This document shows positions 15,766-27,879 of a stretch of DNA of 64,000 bases, piece by piece (within the stretch, counting starts at the first letter, position 1; each line of letters starts with the position of its first letter). The DNA is from Megamerina dolium. Taxonomy: Eukaryota > Arthropoda > Insecta > Diptera > Megamerinidae. The position numbers and the translations under genes were made by a program. The stretch is taken from contig OY978530.1 in NCBI GenBank assembly GCA_963854835.1, forward strand, positions 40,466,251-40,530,250. Direction: 5' to 3'. Below the pieces are notes generated by a model, which was not told the DNA's origin, made no database searches, and worked only from the letters and a program-made list of their open reading frames with translations.

Positions 15766-17692
15766 ACTTATTTATGTGGCCATTACAACCGAAAATGCAT
15801 GCTCTAGCATGCTTCGCCAGCCAGCTCTTTCCTTCGCTAGCTGGAGCCAGTTAAAAATTCCAAGCCCTGAGAGCTTCTCCTGTACTTGATCATTCCACCG
15901 GAGGTTAGGTCTTCCTATTCTGCGTCGTCCTAAAGCGGGTTCCGAATATAATATATTGGCTGGAGCGTGTTCTTCTATTCGCTCTACATGACCTATCCAG
16001 CGCAGCCGGATTTTGATGCGCTTTACTATGTCAATATCGGCATAGAGCTCATACAGCTCATGGTTGTACCTAATTCGGTACTTGCCACCAACGCAAATAG
16101 GTCCAAAGATGTGCCGTAGGACTTTTCTCTCGAAAACTCCGAGCATTCTCTTATATGAGGTGGAAATTGTCCAGGCATCGGCGCCACATGTAAGGACAGG
16201 CATGATGAGAGATTATAGAGTGTGGTTCTCGTTTCTCGAGAGATGGCTCAACTTCTCAAGTACTTACTTAGCCCAACGCCTCCGACTTTTTACAACTGTG
16301 CAGGCAGGCCATCAGCACCTGCAGCTTTGTTGTTTTTCAGCCTAGAAAGGTCCCACTGACCTCGTTATGATCGTGGTAGTGGTGGAAAATCTACACCATC
16401 ACCCGTGATTGAGGAATTCGTAAAATCTTCTTCACAGCCGGAATTGCGTGAAGTGTCGCCATTCAGTAACGTGTAGCACTGTTCCTTCCATAAGGTCAGT
16501 ATACTCTGGACATCTGTAACCAGATTCCCATTGTTGTCACGACAGGATGAAGCCCAGGGGTTTAAATCGCCATTCAGGCGCCTGATTTTCTCAAAGAATT
16601 CTTTATTCTAATTCCTGTCCCCACTCATCTTAATCTCCTTGCACTCACGACTCTCTAGGGCCTTCTGCACGGAGGGTTGTTCTGTAGGCGGCGACTTTTT
16701 GTGTGGTAGCGTCGCGACACTCACGATCATACCACTCAATGCTCAGAGGCCGATTACCTCCTCAGGGGGAGTGGTCTGCATAAGCAGATCCGATAATGAA
16801 ATGGTAAAAGCATCTGCTGTCTCTGTTGATTGCAGCTTATCGACGTCAAGCTTTGTCTGTGTGGGACTTCGTTTGCTCTTTGCGACACCTAAACGTGTTC
16901 GCATCTTAGCTGCAACAAGGTAATAATCCGAGTCGATGTTGGCACCACAGATCGATTTCACGTACAACTGGAAGCATTCCTTCCATCAATCATCATGTGA
17001 TTAATTTGATTTTTCGTTCGTTGATCTGGAGATAGCCACGTCGCTTTATGGATGTGGAAATGCTTAAATCTGATACTACTAATTACCATGTTTCGTGCTG
17101 CAGCGAAGTCGATCAGCCTCATTCCGTGTTCGGAGGTGTTCTGGAGAAGGCTGAATTTTCCGACAGTTGGACCAAAAGTATCATCCTTGATCACTCTGGC
17201 ATTGAAGTCGCCAAGCACGATTTTGATATCGTGGTGGGGCAGCGATCATAAACTTCTTCGAAAGAAACAAGTTTTTTTTTTGGTCAGGTCGTCTTTTTCA
17301 AACGTCGGAGCGTGGACACATATTAGGCTTATGTTAAAAAAGGTTGCCTTAATGCGGATTGTTGCTAGCTGCTCATTCACGCTATCAGTTTGATAGACAA
17401 AATGTCGCAGTCTCTTACAGACAACAGATCTATATCCGAGTTTGTGCTTCTCTGCATGGCAACTGTAATATATATCGCAGGATGCCCTTTTAAAGCAACC
17501 CTGTGCCGTCCATCGCATTTGCTGAAGAGCGGTGATGTCAGCCTTGTATTTTTCGAGGGCATCAGCCAGCTGAATAGCGGGCAGAACAAACTACATAACG
17601 TCCAGCGTGTTGACTTGCGATGACTTCAACTGCGCTAGACCCACCCAGTTGAGGCAATTAGACACGTTACCTTGCGAAACACCACAACTACC
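15766..17692 (-). mobile_element. RTE-clade LINE copy 2, both ends present, internally deleted
   Basis: The minus-strand copy is flanked by AGGCTTACTT at 15756-15765 and 17693-17702, a 10-bp TSD. Its 5' terminus (complement of 17692 downward, GGTAGTTGTGGTGTTTCGCAA) aligns with the 5' end of copy 3 at 20273. Its 3' terminus carries the TAAG-type tail. Length is only 1927 bp because most of the RT domain is missing, with the junction near 16265-16300, and the 5' leader differs from copy 3. It independently supports the element ends. Confidence 0.88.
15772..17620 (-). pseudogene. RTE ORF, endonuclease and C-terminus only
   Basis: On the minus strand the endonuclease reads with MLGDFNARV near 17218, NQINHMMIDGRNAS and SDYYLVAAKMR near 16920. 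The catalytic SDH is changed to SDY. The RT fingers (AAGADGLP-like) reach about 16300 and then jump to the region after the palm (LGLSKQLR-like). The C-terminal part at 16203-15772 has LTCGADAWTIST, LRWIGHVERIEEHAP and GRPNLRWNDQV. The palm with YADD is absent. It is inactive. Confidence 0.87.
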
Positions 17693-17702
17693 AGGCTTAC
17701 TT

Positions 17703-17899
17703 TAAGCTAATTTTGCTTGTTGGGTAATAACCGAAACACCAAATGCATTCTTGCAGGTGTATTGTTTACAACAAAACTTGCATCTACATACTTCAATATG
17801 GTTTGAATAGCTACGTTGTTTTGTTAGCGAGTTGCAAAAGAATACCAGCTTATTATAATTTCCCTTTTACTCAATTACAACTTCCCTTTAGTTGCTTAG
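17703..17899. other. Short spacer, no recognised feature
   Basis: This is AT-rich sequence between RTE copy 2 and the Jockey-like LINE. The frame at 17743-17997 shows no family motif. Confidence 0.5.
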
Positions 17900-17926
17900 C
17901 AAGGCTGGTGTCATTTATATTGGTTT

Positions 17927-18328
17927 GTGAAATTAGTAAACGAAATCAAAACAAGAATCGTGTTGAAACTCAACCAAAAAACTCAGAAACTAAATGAGTA
18001 TGGTCCCGCTGTTACTAATGTTTGGAACATGAAACACTTCCAAACTAAAGAGTCACTGCTGATGTTTGTTGTTGAGATGCAACAAAATTCAAACAAAAAT
18101 GTCTACGACATCAAAAGTTTACTGCACAGTCGTATTACTTTTGAACCTCCTCTCCCCAAACGGGATCTTCCACAATGTTCCAGATGCCAACACTACGGCC
18201 ACACAAAATCCGGATTTCGAAGGCAACCTAAATGCATAAAATGCGCAGGCGATCACCTATCCACAGAGTGCGAAAGGAAATCAAGATCCAAAGACGTGAA
18301 ATGTGCAAAATCAACCTGCAAATTATAA
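17927..18328 (+). pseudogene. LINE ORF1 gag-like protein fragment
   Basis: The 133-codon frame carries FQTKESLLMFVVEMQQNSN and EPPLPKRDLPQCSRCQHYGH, then two Cys/His knuckles. In the first (CSRCQHYGHTKSGF) the final Cys is replaced by Phe. The second (CIKCAGDHLSTEC) is complete. This is the nucleic-acid-binding end of a Jockey-type ORF1. Gln/Asn-rich sequence continues to about 18600 in another frame. Confidence 0.85.
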
Positions 18329-18646
18329 AAGGTGCTCCATATATAAAAACTCCAATCGACCACATTTCCAGCATTGAGGAAAAAATTTATGCCGACTCAA
18401 GCCGTCAATAAATCTCAAATTGATCAACAACGCCAACAAGTGCAATCGAATTCACATCCACAACAGCCAACATATGCCCAAATAACCAGTAGTCATACAA
18501 ACCCATCCACCTACGCCAGCTATAATAACCAAAGTGATGCTTAGATTAGCGAGATGCGTGAAATTATGAAACTATTAAGAGAGGTAATGAGCCAAATAAA
18601 CTACTATGACTAATCTACTAGTAAACCTCGTCTCTAAGACGATTTT

Positions 18647-20110
18647 ATGTCCATTGCCATATGGAATGCCAATGAACTGTCACACCACTCAGCTGAGCTA
18701 ATAATGTTCCTACAAAAAAAATACCATAAACATTTTACTAGTATCAGAAACACATTTTACGGAAAAAAACTTGTTCAAAATTCCGTTTTATTGTCTTTAC
18801 CACACAATGCATCCAGATGGGTCAGCCCATGACAGCTCAGCTATACTCATTCAAATGTATATCAAACACTATGAATCCACAAATTATATAATAAATAAAA
18901 TTCAAGCCACAAATGTTATGGTTGAAGACTCAATCGGCTCTTTACTTATATCTGTCATCTATAGCCCACCTAAGCACAACATAAAAAAGGACTTATACGT
19001 TAAGTTTTTTAAAACCTTGGGATGCCGTTTCATAGCTGGAGGCGCTTACAACGCAAAGAATACACTTTGGGGATCTCGACTAACTACAACAAAGGGACGT
19101 GAATTATACAGCGTCACGAGAGATATGAACTTAAACGTTTTCTCTACTGGAGAACCGACATACTGGCCTTCGGACCCAAATAAGATACCAGATCTCGTCG
19201 ACTTTTGCGTAACCAAGGTTCTTTCCAATGTACAAATAAACTGTAAATCTAGTCTAAATCTTTCTTCAGATCATTCACCTGTGATCATTATCATAAACAA
19301 AATGCTCCAAAATATCATTAAAAACTGCCAGCTCTTAAACAGTAGAACAAATTGGACATCATGGCAGGTGATCCTTTTACAGAAACTTCCTTCCTCTCTT
19401 TCTTCTTAGTGGAACTGCATCAAATGGAGTTTCTTATAAAAAAAGTTACTAAGAGTGAAATAGCCACCACAATCAGTATATTAAAATACCACAAAGCACC
19501 GGGGTATGATCGCATCTCTGAAATACTGAAAAAACTTCCTGATGAGCTTTGAATTTTATAACTCACCTGTTCAATGCTTGTTTAATAAAAAACATTATCC
19601 CTGCCCAGTGAAAGGTTGCTGAGATCAAGATGGTTCTCAAACCAGGGAAACCAGGCGAAAAAGTAAAGTCTTACCGACCTATCAGTCTCCTCCCAATCAT
19701 GCCGAAAGTATTTGATATTTTATTCCAGCAACGTCTAATGATAATAATTGAGCACAGAAAATTAATTTCAAGACACCAATTTGGCTTTAGAAAAGAGCAT
19801 TCCACAATTGAGCAAGTCCACAAGCTGATAGAAAAGAATTCTGCTCAGCAATCTTTTTGGATATATTCCAACATGATATGGTATGGCACCAAGGCCTATT
19901 ATTCAAAGCAAAAAAGATACTGCCTCTGAACGCTTATTTGCTTATAAAAGCATATCTTCATAAACGGCTGTTCTACGTGAATTCTGATAGTGAAATGTCC
20001 CCTTTCACTCAATCCAAGCTGGAGTTCCACAAAGCAATGTGTTAGGTCCAATTCTTTACCTACTTTTTACTTCCGATTTACCTACAATTGATGATGTTTT
20101 CGCAAGAAAT
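18647..20110 (+). pseudogene. LINE ORF2 fragment (endonuclease, partial RT)
   Basis: The endonuclease starts at MSIAIWNANELSHHSAELI and continues with LLISVIYSPPKHNIKK, then NTLWGSRLTTTKGRELYS, PTYWPSDPNKIPDLVDF and LSSDHSPVII. The usual GDFNA motif reads GGAYNA, so the catalytic Asp is lost. RT sequence follows: YHKAPGYDRIS near 19490, VKSYRPISLLPIMPKVFDI near 19665, then HQFGFRKEHSTIEQVH. It then breaks, with frameshifted palm sequence (QSNVLGPILY-like) near 20035-20060. It is not functional. Confidence 0.87.
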
Positions 20111-20129
20111 AAGCAATTCTGCAGAATCT

Positions 20130-20259
20130 TTGGTAAATAATTTATTTATTTACAATAAAATGTTTACTTCGTTTTTTATTGTATTGTTACGTTTTTATTT
20201 TATGGGCGCTTAATTCTACTCGAGTCCACCCTGTTTGATCACTGGATTTTTACAATAAT
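20130..20259 (-). repeat. Possible gypsy LTR fragment
   Basis: The segments GTTTTTATTTTATG and GATCACTGGATT, with CAATAATA beyond, also occur in the same order at 50705-50755. There they form the putative minus-strand LTR of another gypsy remnant. RTE copy 3 inserted at its right side. No second LTR or coding sequence of this copy is attached, so it may be a solo or broken LTR. Confidence 0.45.
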
Positions 20260-20272
20260 AGTTGCAACAGTT

Positions 20273-23243
20273 GGTGGTCTGGTGGTGTTTTCGCAAGGTA
20301 ACGTGTATAACTGGGTTTGGGTTTGGGACCCGCCACATAAAAAACCCCCCAATGAAAAAAACACATATCCCTCGGATAAGGACTACCGCTTTTGTTGATG
20401 ACCCCCGCAACCGAAAAAAGGACAACGATTTACGGATATGCACCTGGAATGTCCGGTCCCTTTATAGGGAGGGTGCCTCTATCCAGCTGGTTGATGTCCT
20501 CGAAAAATACAGAGCTGACATCACCGCTCTCCAGGAAATGCGATGGACGGGACAGGGCTGCTCCAAATGGAATTAGGATGTGGATTTTTGGTCAGCAAGA
20601 GACTACGACATCTTTTCTCACAGTTCACTCCTGTGAACGAACGGCTGGCCACAATCCGCATCAAGGCAAAATTCATTAACATCAGCCTTATATGTGCCCA
20701 CGCTCCGACGGATGAGAAGGACAACGTGACCAAGGAGAGCTTTTTTCAGCGCCTCGAAGAAGCTTATGACCGCTGCCCCCGCCACGATATCAAAATCATG
20801 CTTGGCGACTTTTATGCCAGGGTGGGCAAGGAAGGTACCTTTGGTCCAACTGTCGGAAAATTCAGCCTCCACCAGAACACCTCCGATAACGGAGTGAGGC
20901 TGATCAACTTCGCCGCAGAACGAAACATGGTAATTGGTGGTACCAGATTGCAGCACCTCGACATCCACAAAGCGACATGGCTGTCCCCAGATCATCGTAC
21001 AAGAAACCAAATTGATCATGTGGTGATTGACGGAAGGCATGCTTCCAGTGTGATGGACGTGAAATCGATCTGTGGTGGCAACATCGACTCGGATCACTAC
21101 CTTGTTGCAGCTAAGGTGCGCACACGTTTATGTGTCGCAAATAACAAAAGAAGTCCCACACAGAGAAAGCAGATGGACACATATATCCCACTCCATGACT
21201 ACTGCTGCCGAGGAGGTAATCGGTTACTACCGGCCTCAGAGGAATGACTGGTATGATCAGGAGTGTCGCGACGCTACCGCAGAGAAAGACGCCGCCTACA
21301 GAAAAACCCTGCGTGCAGGCGCAACGCGAGCTGTTAAGGAGCGGTACAGAGAGAAAAGGAGTGCAGAGAGACGTCTTTTCAGGCGCAAGAAGAGGGAGCT
21401 GGAATGACGCGAGTGTGAGGAGATAGAGATGTGTACCGACAAGAATGAGACTCGAAAATTCTTCGAAAAGATCAAGCGCCTAAGTGGCGGTTTAAATCCC
21501 GGAGCCTCTTCTTGTCGTGATGGATATGGGAATCTGGTTACAGATGTCCAGAGTGTACTGAGCCTATGCAAGGAACACTTCTCTATGTTACTGAATGGTA
21601 ATGCTACGAACAATTCCGCCAGTGGAGGAAATTGCCCGATTACCCCAGTTACAGATGATGGTGTTGATGTTCCACCACCCGACTATGACGAGGTTGAAAC
21701 GGCCATTTTAAGGCTGAAGAACAACAAAGCTGCAGGTGCTGCTACTCGGCAGGCCTGCCTGCCGAGTTGTTTAAGTCCGGAGGCGATGAGCTGCTCGCCT
21801 GCATGCACCAGCTCATAAGCAGAATATGTTCGGATGAAAGCATGCCTGATGAATGGAGGCTCAGTGTTCTCTGTCCCGTATATAAAAAAGGAGACCCCAC
21901 AATCTGCGCCAACTACCGTGGTATAAGTCTCCCGAGCATCGCATACAAGGTCCTGTCAAGCGTATTGTGTGAAAGATTGAAGCCCATGCTCAACAACCTG
22001 ATTGGACCTTATCAGTGTGGCTTCAGACCTGGTAAAACTACAATCGACCAAATTTTGACACTGCGCCAAATCCTGGAGAAGACCCAATAAAAACAAATCG
22101 ATACACACCACCTATTTGTTGATTAGAAAACCACTTTTGACAGTCCGGTAAGGGATTACCTCTACGCAACAATGTCTGAGTTCGATATTCCTGCAAAGCT
22201 CATTCGACTTTGTAGAATGACACTGCATAACTCCTGTTGTGCAGTGAAAATTGGGAAGGGCCTCTCCGCACCGTTTAGTACCGAACGGGGTTTCAGACAA
22301 GGTGATTCGTTGTCGTGCGACTTCTTCAATCTTATTATGAAGAAAATAATACGAGCTGCTAATCTACGACATAATGGCACTATCTTCAACAAAAGTGTCA
22401 TGCTGTTAGCGTATGCCGACGATATTGACATAATCGGCATGAACACGCGGACAGTCAGTGCAGCATTCTCAGAGTTGGAAAGAGAGTCGCGTCGGATGGG
22501 TCTTACGGTGAACGAGGGCAAGACGAAGTATCTAGTGTCAACAAACAAAGAGTCCCGGCGTCTTAGACAGCACGTCACTGTTGACAACTACGCTTTTGAA
22601 GTAGTAAGGGACTTTGTCTATCTTGGAACCAGCATTAACAGCAGTAATGACGTCAGCTTGGAGATCATGCGTAGGATAACTCTTGCTAACAGTTGTTACT
22701 TTGGGCTGAGTAATCAATTGAGAAGTCGAGCCCTCTCTCGAAGAACGAAAACTACACTCTACAAGTCTCTCATCATGCCCATCCTAACATATGGCGCTGA
22801 AGCCTGGACATTTCCACCTCGGATGAGCGAATGCTTGGGGTTTTCGGGAGAAAGGTCTTACGCAGGATCTTTGGACCTATTTGCGTTGGTGGAGAGTACC
22901 GAATAAGGTAGAACCATGAGCTGTATGAGCTGTATGAGTTGTATGCTGATATTGACATAGTAAAGCACATCAAAATCCAGCGGCTGCGCTGGCTAGGTCA
23001 TGTCGAGCGAATGGAAGAACACGCTCCAGCTAAGAAGGTGTTATATTCGGAACCCGCTGGAGGACGACGCAGAAGAGGAAGACCTAACCTCCGGTGGAAA
23101 GGCCAAGTACTGGAGAACCTAACGGCGCTTGGAATTTCTAACTGGCGCCAGCTAGCGAAGAACAGAGATGGCAGGCGAAGCATATTATTTTCGGCCTAAA
23201 TCAATATTCGGTTGTTATGGCCACATAAGTAAGTAAGTAAGTA
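20273..23243 (+). mobile_element. RTE-clade LINE copy 3, full length with 13-bp TSD
   Basis: The element is flanked by perfect AGTTGCAACAGTT repeats at 20260-20272 and 23244-23256. It begins GGTGGTCTGGTGGTGTTTTC and ends GGCCACATAAGTAAGTAAG, giving about 2.97 kb. This is a normal size for an RTE element with a single ORF and short 3' tandem tail. It defines the family's ends in this window. The coding region has several lesions, so the copy is structurally complete but dead. Confidence 0.95.
20430..23199 (+). pseudogene. RTE ORF (endonuclease + RT), full length but broken
   Basis: The order is: TWNVRSL and LQEMRWTGQG (endonuclease start, to a frame break near 20574), [14 protein letters not shown], then MLGDFYARVG, where the usual Asn of GDFN is Tyr. 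[12 protein letters not shown] follows near 21090. A roughly 100-bp segment is missing near 21170. The linker KKTRKFFEKIKRLSGG-like region lies near 21430-21500. RT has NNKAAGA near 21725, CPVYKKGDP, YQCGFRPGKTTIDQI, a stop at 22088, then catalytic YADD near 22410. C-terminal GHVERMEEHAPAKKVLY lies near 23000. Roughly five frame lesions are visible. Confidence 0.92.
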
Positions 23244-23256
23244 AGTTGCAACAGTT

Positions 23257-25345
23257 ATTTTGTACTATGTCTAACAAAATAAAATCGACGAACAAATGTC
23301 CAAAAATGAAATATCAAAAAGCATAGAAGAGGAATGGGCAATTTTAAAACATGCAATTACAATTGCAGCATCATACACAGTCGGAAGAGAAGTTAAGAAG
23401 AACTCACAGTAATTCGATGAAGACTGGAGAAATGCAATAGCAACTAAAGATCTAGCGAGAAAAAGCTGGTTGGAAAAGAAAACTAGAGCAGGTGAAGAAA
23501 TTTACATCGAGAAAAGAAAAACTGCTACGAAAATGTGCCAGAAAAAGAAACGAGAATCCATAAAGAAGAATATAGAAAGCATCTGCGAAGACTTCAACTT
23601 CAACAAAACCCGAAAATTCTACAGCCAAAATAAAATCGAAAAACGGGGATTTCAACCCCGCATAAACATCTGCAAATCCAAAAACGGTGAAGTACTCTCC
23701 GATTAACAGAAGATTGTGGAACGATGGGCCGAACATTTTAGCGAATTGCTAAATATCGGGAGTGCTGAAGGAAACAGCGAAGAAACCGAACTACTAGCAG
23801 ATGATAACAATATTGCTGAATATTTGTAGGACATACAACCGCCGACGTTAGACTAAATACAATGCGCGCTAAATCATATGAAAAACCACAAGTCACCAGG
23901 ACAAGACAACATAACAGCTGAACTACTAAAAACTGTTAGTGAAAAATGTATCGAAAGAATGCACCATCTAACAACGCTGATATGGGAGCAAGAAGTATTT
24001 CCCAAAGACTGGAATATGGCGCTTATAAAACCAATCCATAAAAAAGGTGAAAAACCGTCTGCAAAAACTCCCGCGGTATCTCGCTTCTCAACACAACGTA
24101 CAAAATTCTTGCACGAATCCTGAACAACAGACTCATACGATTCGCCGAAAAAATACTACCCGAATATCAGTGTGGTTTTCGGCCAGGTAGATCAACGTCA
24201 GACCAAATCTTCTCGATTAAACAATCAATGGAAAAATGTTACGAACACAACATCGACTTGCATTTGTTATTCATTGATTTCAAACAGGCATTTGATACCA
24301 TAAACAGATTGACTATTCCAGCAATATTCAAAAGATGTAAAATTACAGAAAAAGTGACCAGAATAATAATGATGACTTTTCGTAACACCGAATGCAAAAT
24401 TATGATACAAGACAAAACATCGAAAGCATTTTCTATACAGACCGGCATTCGCCAGTGCGATACACTCTCCTCAACAATTTTTAATTTATTATTGTGCTGT
24501 GCAGTAGATGAAGTATGCTACGCCAGACGGACTGGACATATATTAAATAGAACCATTCAAATATATGCATACGCTGACGACATTGCAATAGTAAGTAAAA
24601 ATAAAATCGCGCTATTAACCACTTTCTCTGCGATTGAAACGGCAGCAACAAAAATAGGACTAAAAATCAATAAAGAAAAGACAAAATATATGCTTATGTC
24701 CAGAGCGAAAAACAGACAAGCATTAAAAACAATTAAGCTTGGAAAATATGAATTTGAAATAGTTAACACATTTACATATATTGGCTTCAAACTAACAGGA
24801 GATAAAGCCATGAGCGTCACAATCGACGAAAGAATCCAAGCAGCTAATACGTCATTGCATCACTCATAAGACTCTTCAAATCGAAACCTCTTAACCAGTC
24901 TTGTGCTATGGAGCTGAAACTTGGACTGTGAGTGAGAAAGACAAAACAGAACTTATGACTTTCGTAAGAAAAAATCTCCTAAAGGTCTTCGGCTCAATTA
25001 AAATTGGACCTGACGAATGGAGAATAAGGTAGAACGACGAGCTTGATCAGCTAATTCAAGGCGAAACGTGATGCGATTTATCAAAGCACAATGCATAATA
25101 TAGATAGGCCATGTAACAAGAATGGAAGATTCAAGATCTCAAAGAAAAATGCTAGATGCGAAGTTATTCACCAACAAAGCAAAAGGAAGACCAAGATCAA
25201 GATGAATGGACAAAGTAAACGAAGACTTAAAGAAACTCCAAGTGGAAAACTGGAAAGAGACGACAAATGACCGAGTAGCATGGATTCGAATTGTTCAGCA
25301 GGCCAAAGCTCACAATGAGCTGTAGCGTAAAATGATGATGATGTT
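23257..25345 (+). mobile_element. Second RTE-clade LINE family, 5' truncated
   Basis: It follows directly on the right TSD of RTE copy 3. Its coding region starts in the linker between endonuclease and RT (WAILKHAITIAASYTVGRE), so the endonuclease is missing. The 3' end is AAAATGATGATGATG, a short trinucleotide tail typical of RTE elements but unlike the TAAG tail of the first family. It is AT-richer than the first RTE family. Confidence 0.85.
23295..25325 (+). pseudogene. RTE family 2 reverse transcriptase, broken
   Basis: The linker is lysine-rich (TRKFYSQNKIEKRGFQP near 23605-23660). RT fingers are at 23878 (NHKSPGQDNITAELLK and NMALIKPIHKKGEKP). The palm contains YQCGFRPGRSTSDQIF near 24165 and LFIDFKQAFDT near 24265. 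The catalytic block YAYADDIAIVS lies near 24565. The thumb is NKEKTKYMLMSRAK, and the C-terminal part is GHVTRMEDSRSQRKML near 25105. Stops occur near 23412, 23705, 23829 and 24867 and beyond. The catalytic YADD is intact, but the frame is not. Confidence 0.9.
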
Positions 25346-25609
25346 TTCCAACAACAATTTATTTAATCACTGTACTTGACACTTTAATTTCTATGTTTCT
25401 CATGTTATTTCTAATACTCCATCAATGTTTGGACGTCAACAAACTGGCCCTATTTACACAACACTCCAAAATCTTCCTTTATAGTAGTCGAATTACATTT
25501 CTTTCTTCCTCGTATGCTTGTTCTGCTTATAGCCTATTTGTTTTTGTTGACATTTGTTTCGATGTTGCTATTATTCGTGCTATTCGCAATTAGTGATTAA
25601 TAACCAGCG

Positions 25610-25840
25610 ATACTCGTTACACTGCCTTCCTCTTAACCTTGTCAATCCCAAACAAGTTCCTACGCCTCCCCTGATATGGCGCAAGTCATTCCAAGTCTAC
25701 TACTTTAAATTGTGCCCTTCTATTCCAGACGCGTTGAATACGATACACCATGTCATTGATTTTCGTAATTATCTCATATGGTCCTTCATATGGTCCTTTG
25801 TAGTTTATGAGACAGAACTTTCTTTCGTTGTGGATTATAA
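25610..25840 (-). pseudogene. gypsy integrase C-terminal domain
   Basis: The minus-strand frame reads NYKGPYEIITKINDMVYRIQ followed by QFKVVDLE and LAPYQGR, which is the usual C-terminal end of gypsy integrases. A stop replaces one residue before LAPY. It is joined directly to the zinc-binding domain by deletion of the catalytic core. Confidence 0.8.
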
Positions 25841-25844
25841 AGCA

Positions 25845-26108
25845 TTATAAGCTCTCCTTCGTAGAACCTATGTGTATTTGCCCTCCACTGAAAGCATTAT
25901 GATACTCAGCTATCACTTCATTTATTCTTGCCTTGCGTACCACTAGAAGATCATTGGTGATTTTTCCATCTTCACTTTCCCATGCTCGGAAAAGACATCT
26001 ATCCCTCAAGTGCAGGCTTTGCCATTGTGCCCAGTATGCCTTTGCTATTAGACTTTCATTAGTCATTTCTTGCCTGTCTGGACGTACGTCCTGCACCTTG
26101 TATTCCAT
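25845..26108 (-). pseudogene. gypsy integrase zinc-binding region
   Basis: The 87-codon minus-strand frame contains RPDRQEMTNESLIAKAYWAQ, then LFRAWESEDGKITNDLLVVR and INEVIAEYHNAFSGGQIHIG. It is the equivalent of 13140-13345 on the plus strand. The HHCC site is only half present before the deletion. Confidence 0.82.
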
Positions 26109-26429
26109 AATCTTTACAACATCTGTGCTATTCCACTGATCATCTTGTACTCATTCGGTGGTCCATGACTCTTCTGGCAAGATATTTGCAAGTCGTATGT
26201 CGAAAAGGTGCTCTTTGCTTTCTGCTCTACTTCTACTTTCATTTTGCAAAGATGATGCTATTGCTTTTTCTTATCCATCTATGATCTGAGAGAGCACACC
26301 ACCTTTTTCATAGCCACTCGAATCTGTGTCCAATACAAACTTTTTAACAGGTACTGGGTACGCTAATACTGGTGCTGAACATAGTCTTTCTTTCAGCTGT
26401 TCGAATGCTGAAAACCACACAAATGATTT

Positions 26430-27150
26430 TTCTTTCTTGTTAACTCACGCAGACTACTGGCGATGTTTGCCAATCCAGGAACAAATCATCTATATTAAGT
26501 TTACAAGCCTAGTAAGCTCCTTAACTCCTGAAGATTCGACTGGATAGGCCATTCTTGTACTGCTGCTACTTTCTCCTCATCGATATGTGCCCATTCTGTT
26601 GTTACTTTACGACCAAGATATTTAACTTCTTGCCTGAAGAGTGAACACTTTTTCATATCCAGTTTAAGCCCTGCTGATTGTATGCGCTCAAATACTCCTT
26701 TCAACTTTTCCAGGTGGTCGTTAGAATCTTTTCCCATCACGATAATGTCATCGAGGTACACCAAGCACGTTCTCCAGTGTAGTCCTCTGAGTACACGCTC
26801 CATCAGCGCCAATACTGAAAGCTGCTTTTTCTTTGTCCTCCTTACCAAGTTCCACCTGCTAGTAGCCACTTTGCAGATCAGGAGTTGAGAACCACTTAGC
26901 ACCAGATAGCGTGTCCAGAGTGTCATCGATTCATGGCAGTGGATAAGATGTCTTTTTTCGTAATATCCTTTAACTTTCTGTAATCCACGCAGAATCGAGT
27001 ACTTCCATCCTTCTTCTTTACCAGCACAACTGGTGAACTCCATAGACTCGCTGATGGTTCAATAATACCTTGTTTCTGCATATCGGAAATCAGCTTAATG
27101 GCTTCATCTCTTTTGGCCAATGGAACTCATCGTGGTGCTTTACGAATTAG
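26430..27150 (-). pseudogene. gypsy reverse transcriptase, broken
   Basis: The minus strand carries RDEAIKLISDMQKQGIIEPS and VVLVKKKDGSTRFCVDYRKL in 27120-26990. After a gap with frame changes, YLDDIIVMGKDSNDHLEKLK follows near 26765, where YLDD is the RT catalytic motif. Then come KKCSLFRQEVKYLGRKVT and ELRSLLGL to 26501. Residues between the fingers and the YLDD block are partly deleted and frameshifted. The fragment near 26480-26350 resembles the RT/RNase H connection. Confidence 0.88.
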
Positions 27151-27308
27151 TCTACAATCACCGGTGTCAATGTGATGCTTCACGATGGTTGTTCGTCCTC
27201 CAGTTTTTCATTTGGTGAAAAGATTAAACTGTACTTTTCCAATAGTTGTATGGACTTTTCTTTTCGTTGTTTGGTAAGCACACCTGCCCATTCTTCCATC
27301 TGTGATTT

Positions 27309-27626
27309 TCATTCCACTCGAAGAGCGCCCGATCTTCCACTTTTCATCGACGAACCCTTTTCGCAGTCTACTACGGCAATAAATTCCTGGCAATGACCAA
27401 TGACCATTCCTTTCTTCACAACTGTAGGTGTATTGGTTGGATTTAGTATTCTCACCGGTACCATTCCATTCTCCTTAGATTCCACTAACGTGTTCCCAAG
27501 TACAATGTTATTTTCTATTTGTCTCTCTGCTTCCACTACCCACAACTTTCCTGTCACATCATTCACATACATCTGTGCCCAAATTACCTCTTCTGATTTG
27601 GCTGGAACCTCTTGGCGTTGACACAT
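27309..27626 (-). pseudogene. gypsy protease-to-RT linker segment
   Basis: The 105-codon minus-strand frame includes WVVEAERQIENNIVLGNTLV, then KENGMVPVRILNPTNTPTVV and KKGMVIGHC. This conserved linker sits between protease and RT in this gypsy family and is also seen, more decayed, near 11600-11760. Confidence 0.8.
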
Positions 27627-27879
27627 CAGTATTTGTTTGATACTTTCACTACGCCTTTAACCGATGTTTAATGATAACTAGACATTTCCGTAGCGTAGTA
27701 TCCGTTGATTTAAATCTAACGTAAATCCATTGTCAATCTTGAAATCAACGCCAATTATTACGTAATCGATGAAGTCATGTTCCTACGTATAATTTCCAAT
27801 AGATAATCGTTTCCTAATCTTACTCAGAATCTCTGCATCCTCACTCCTTGGCGTACGTAACTTTATTTACATTAAAGAA

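Larger units (their letters stand above)
17900..20110 (+). mobile_element. Decayed Jockey-type LINE (family 2)
   Basis: A two-ORF LINE remnant has ORF1 (gag-like) at about 17927-18630 and ORF2 (endonuclease and RT) at 18647-20110. It is distinct from the Jockey family at 40490-46340 but related in domain order. It ends within the RT palm near 20110, where LTR-like sequence begins. Many stops, and an internal deletion between endonuclease and RT near 19340, show decay. Confidence 0.85.
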
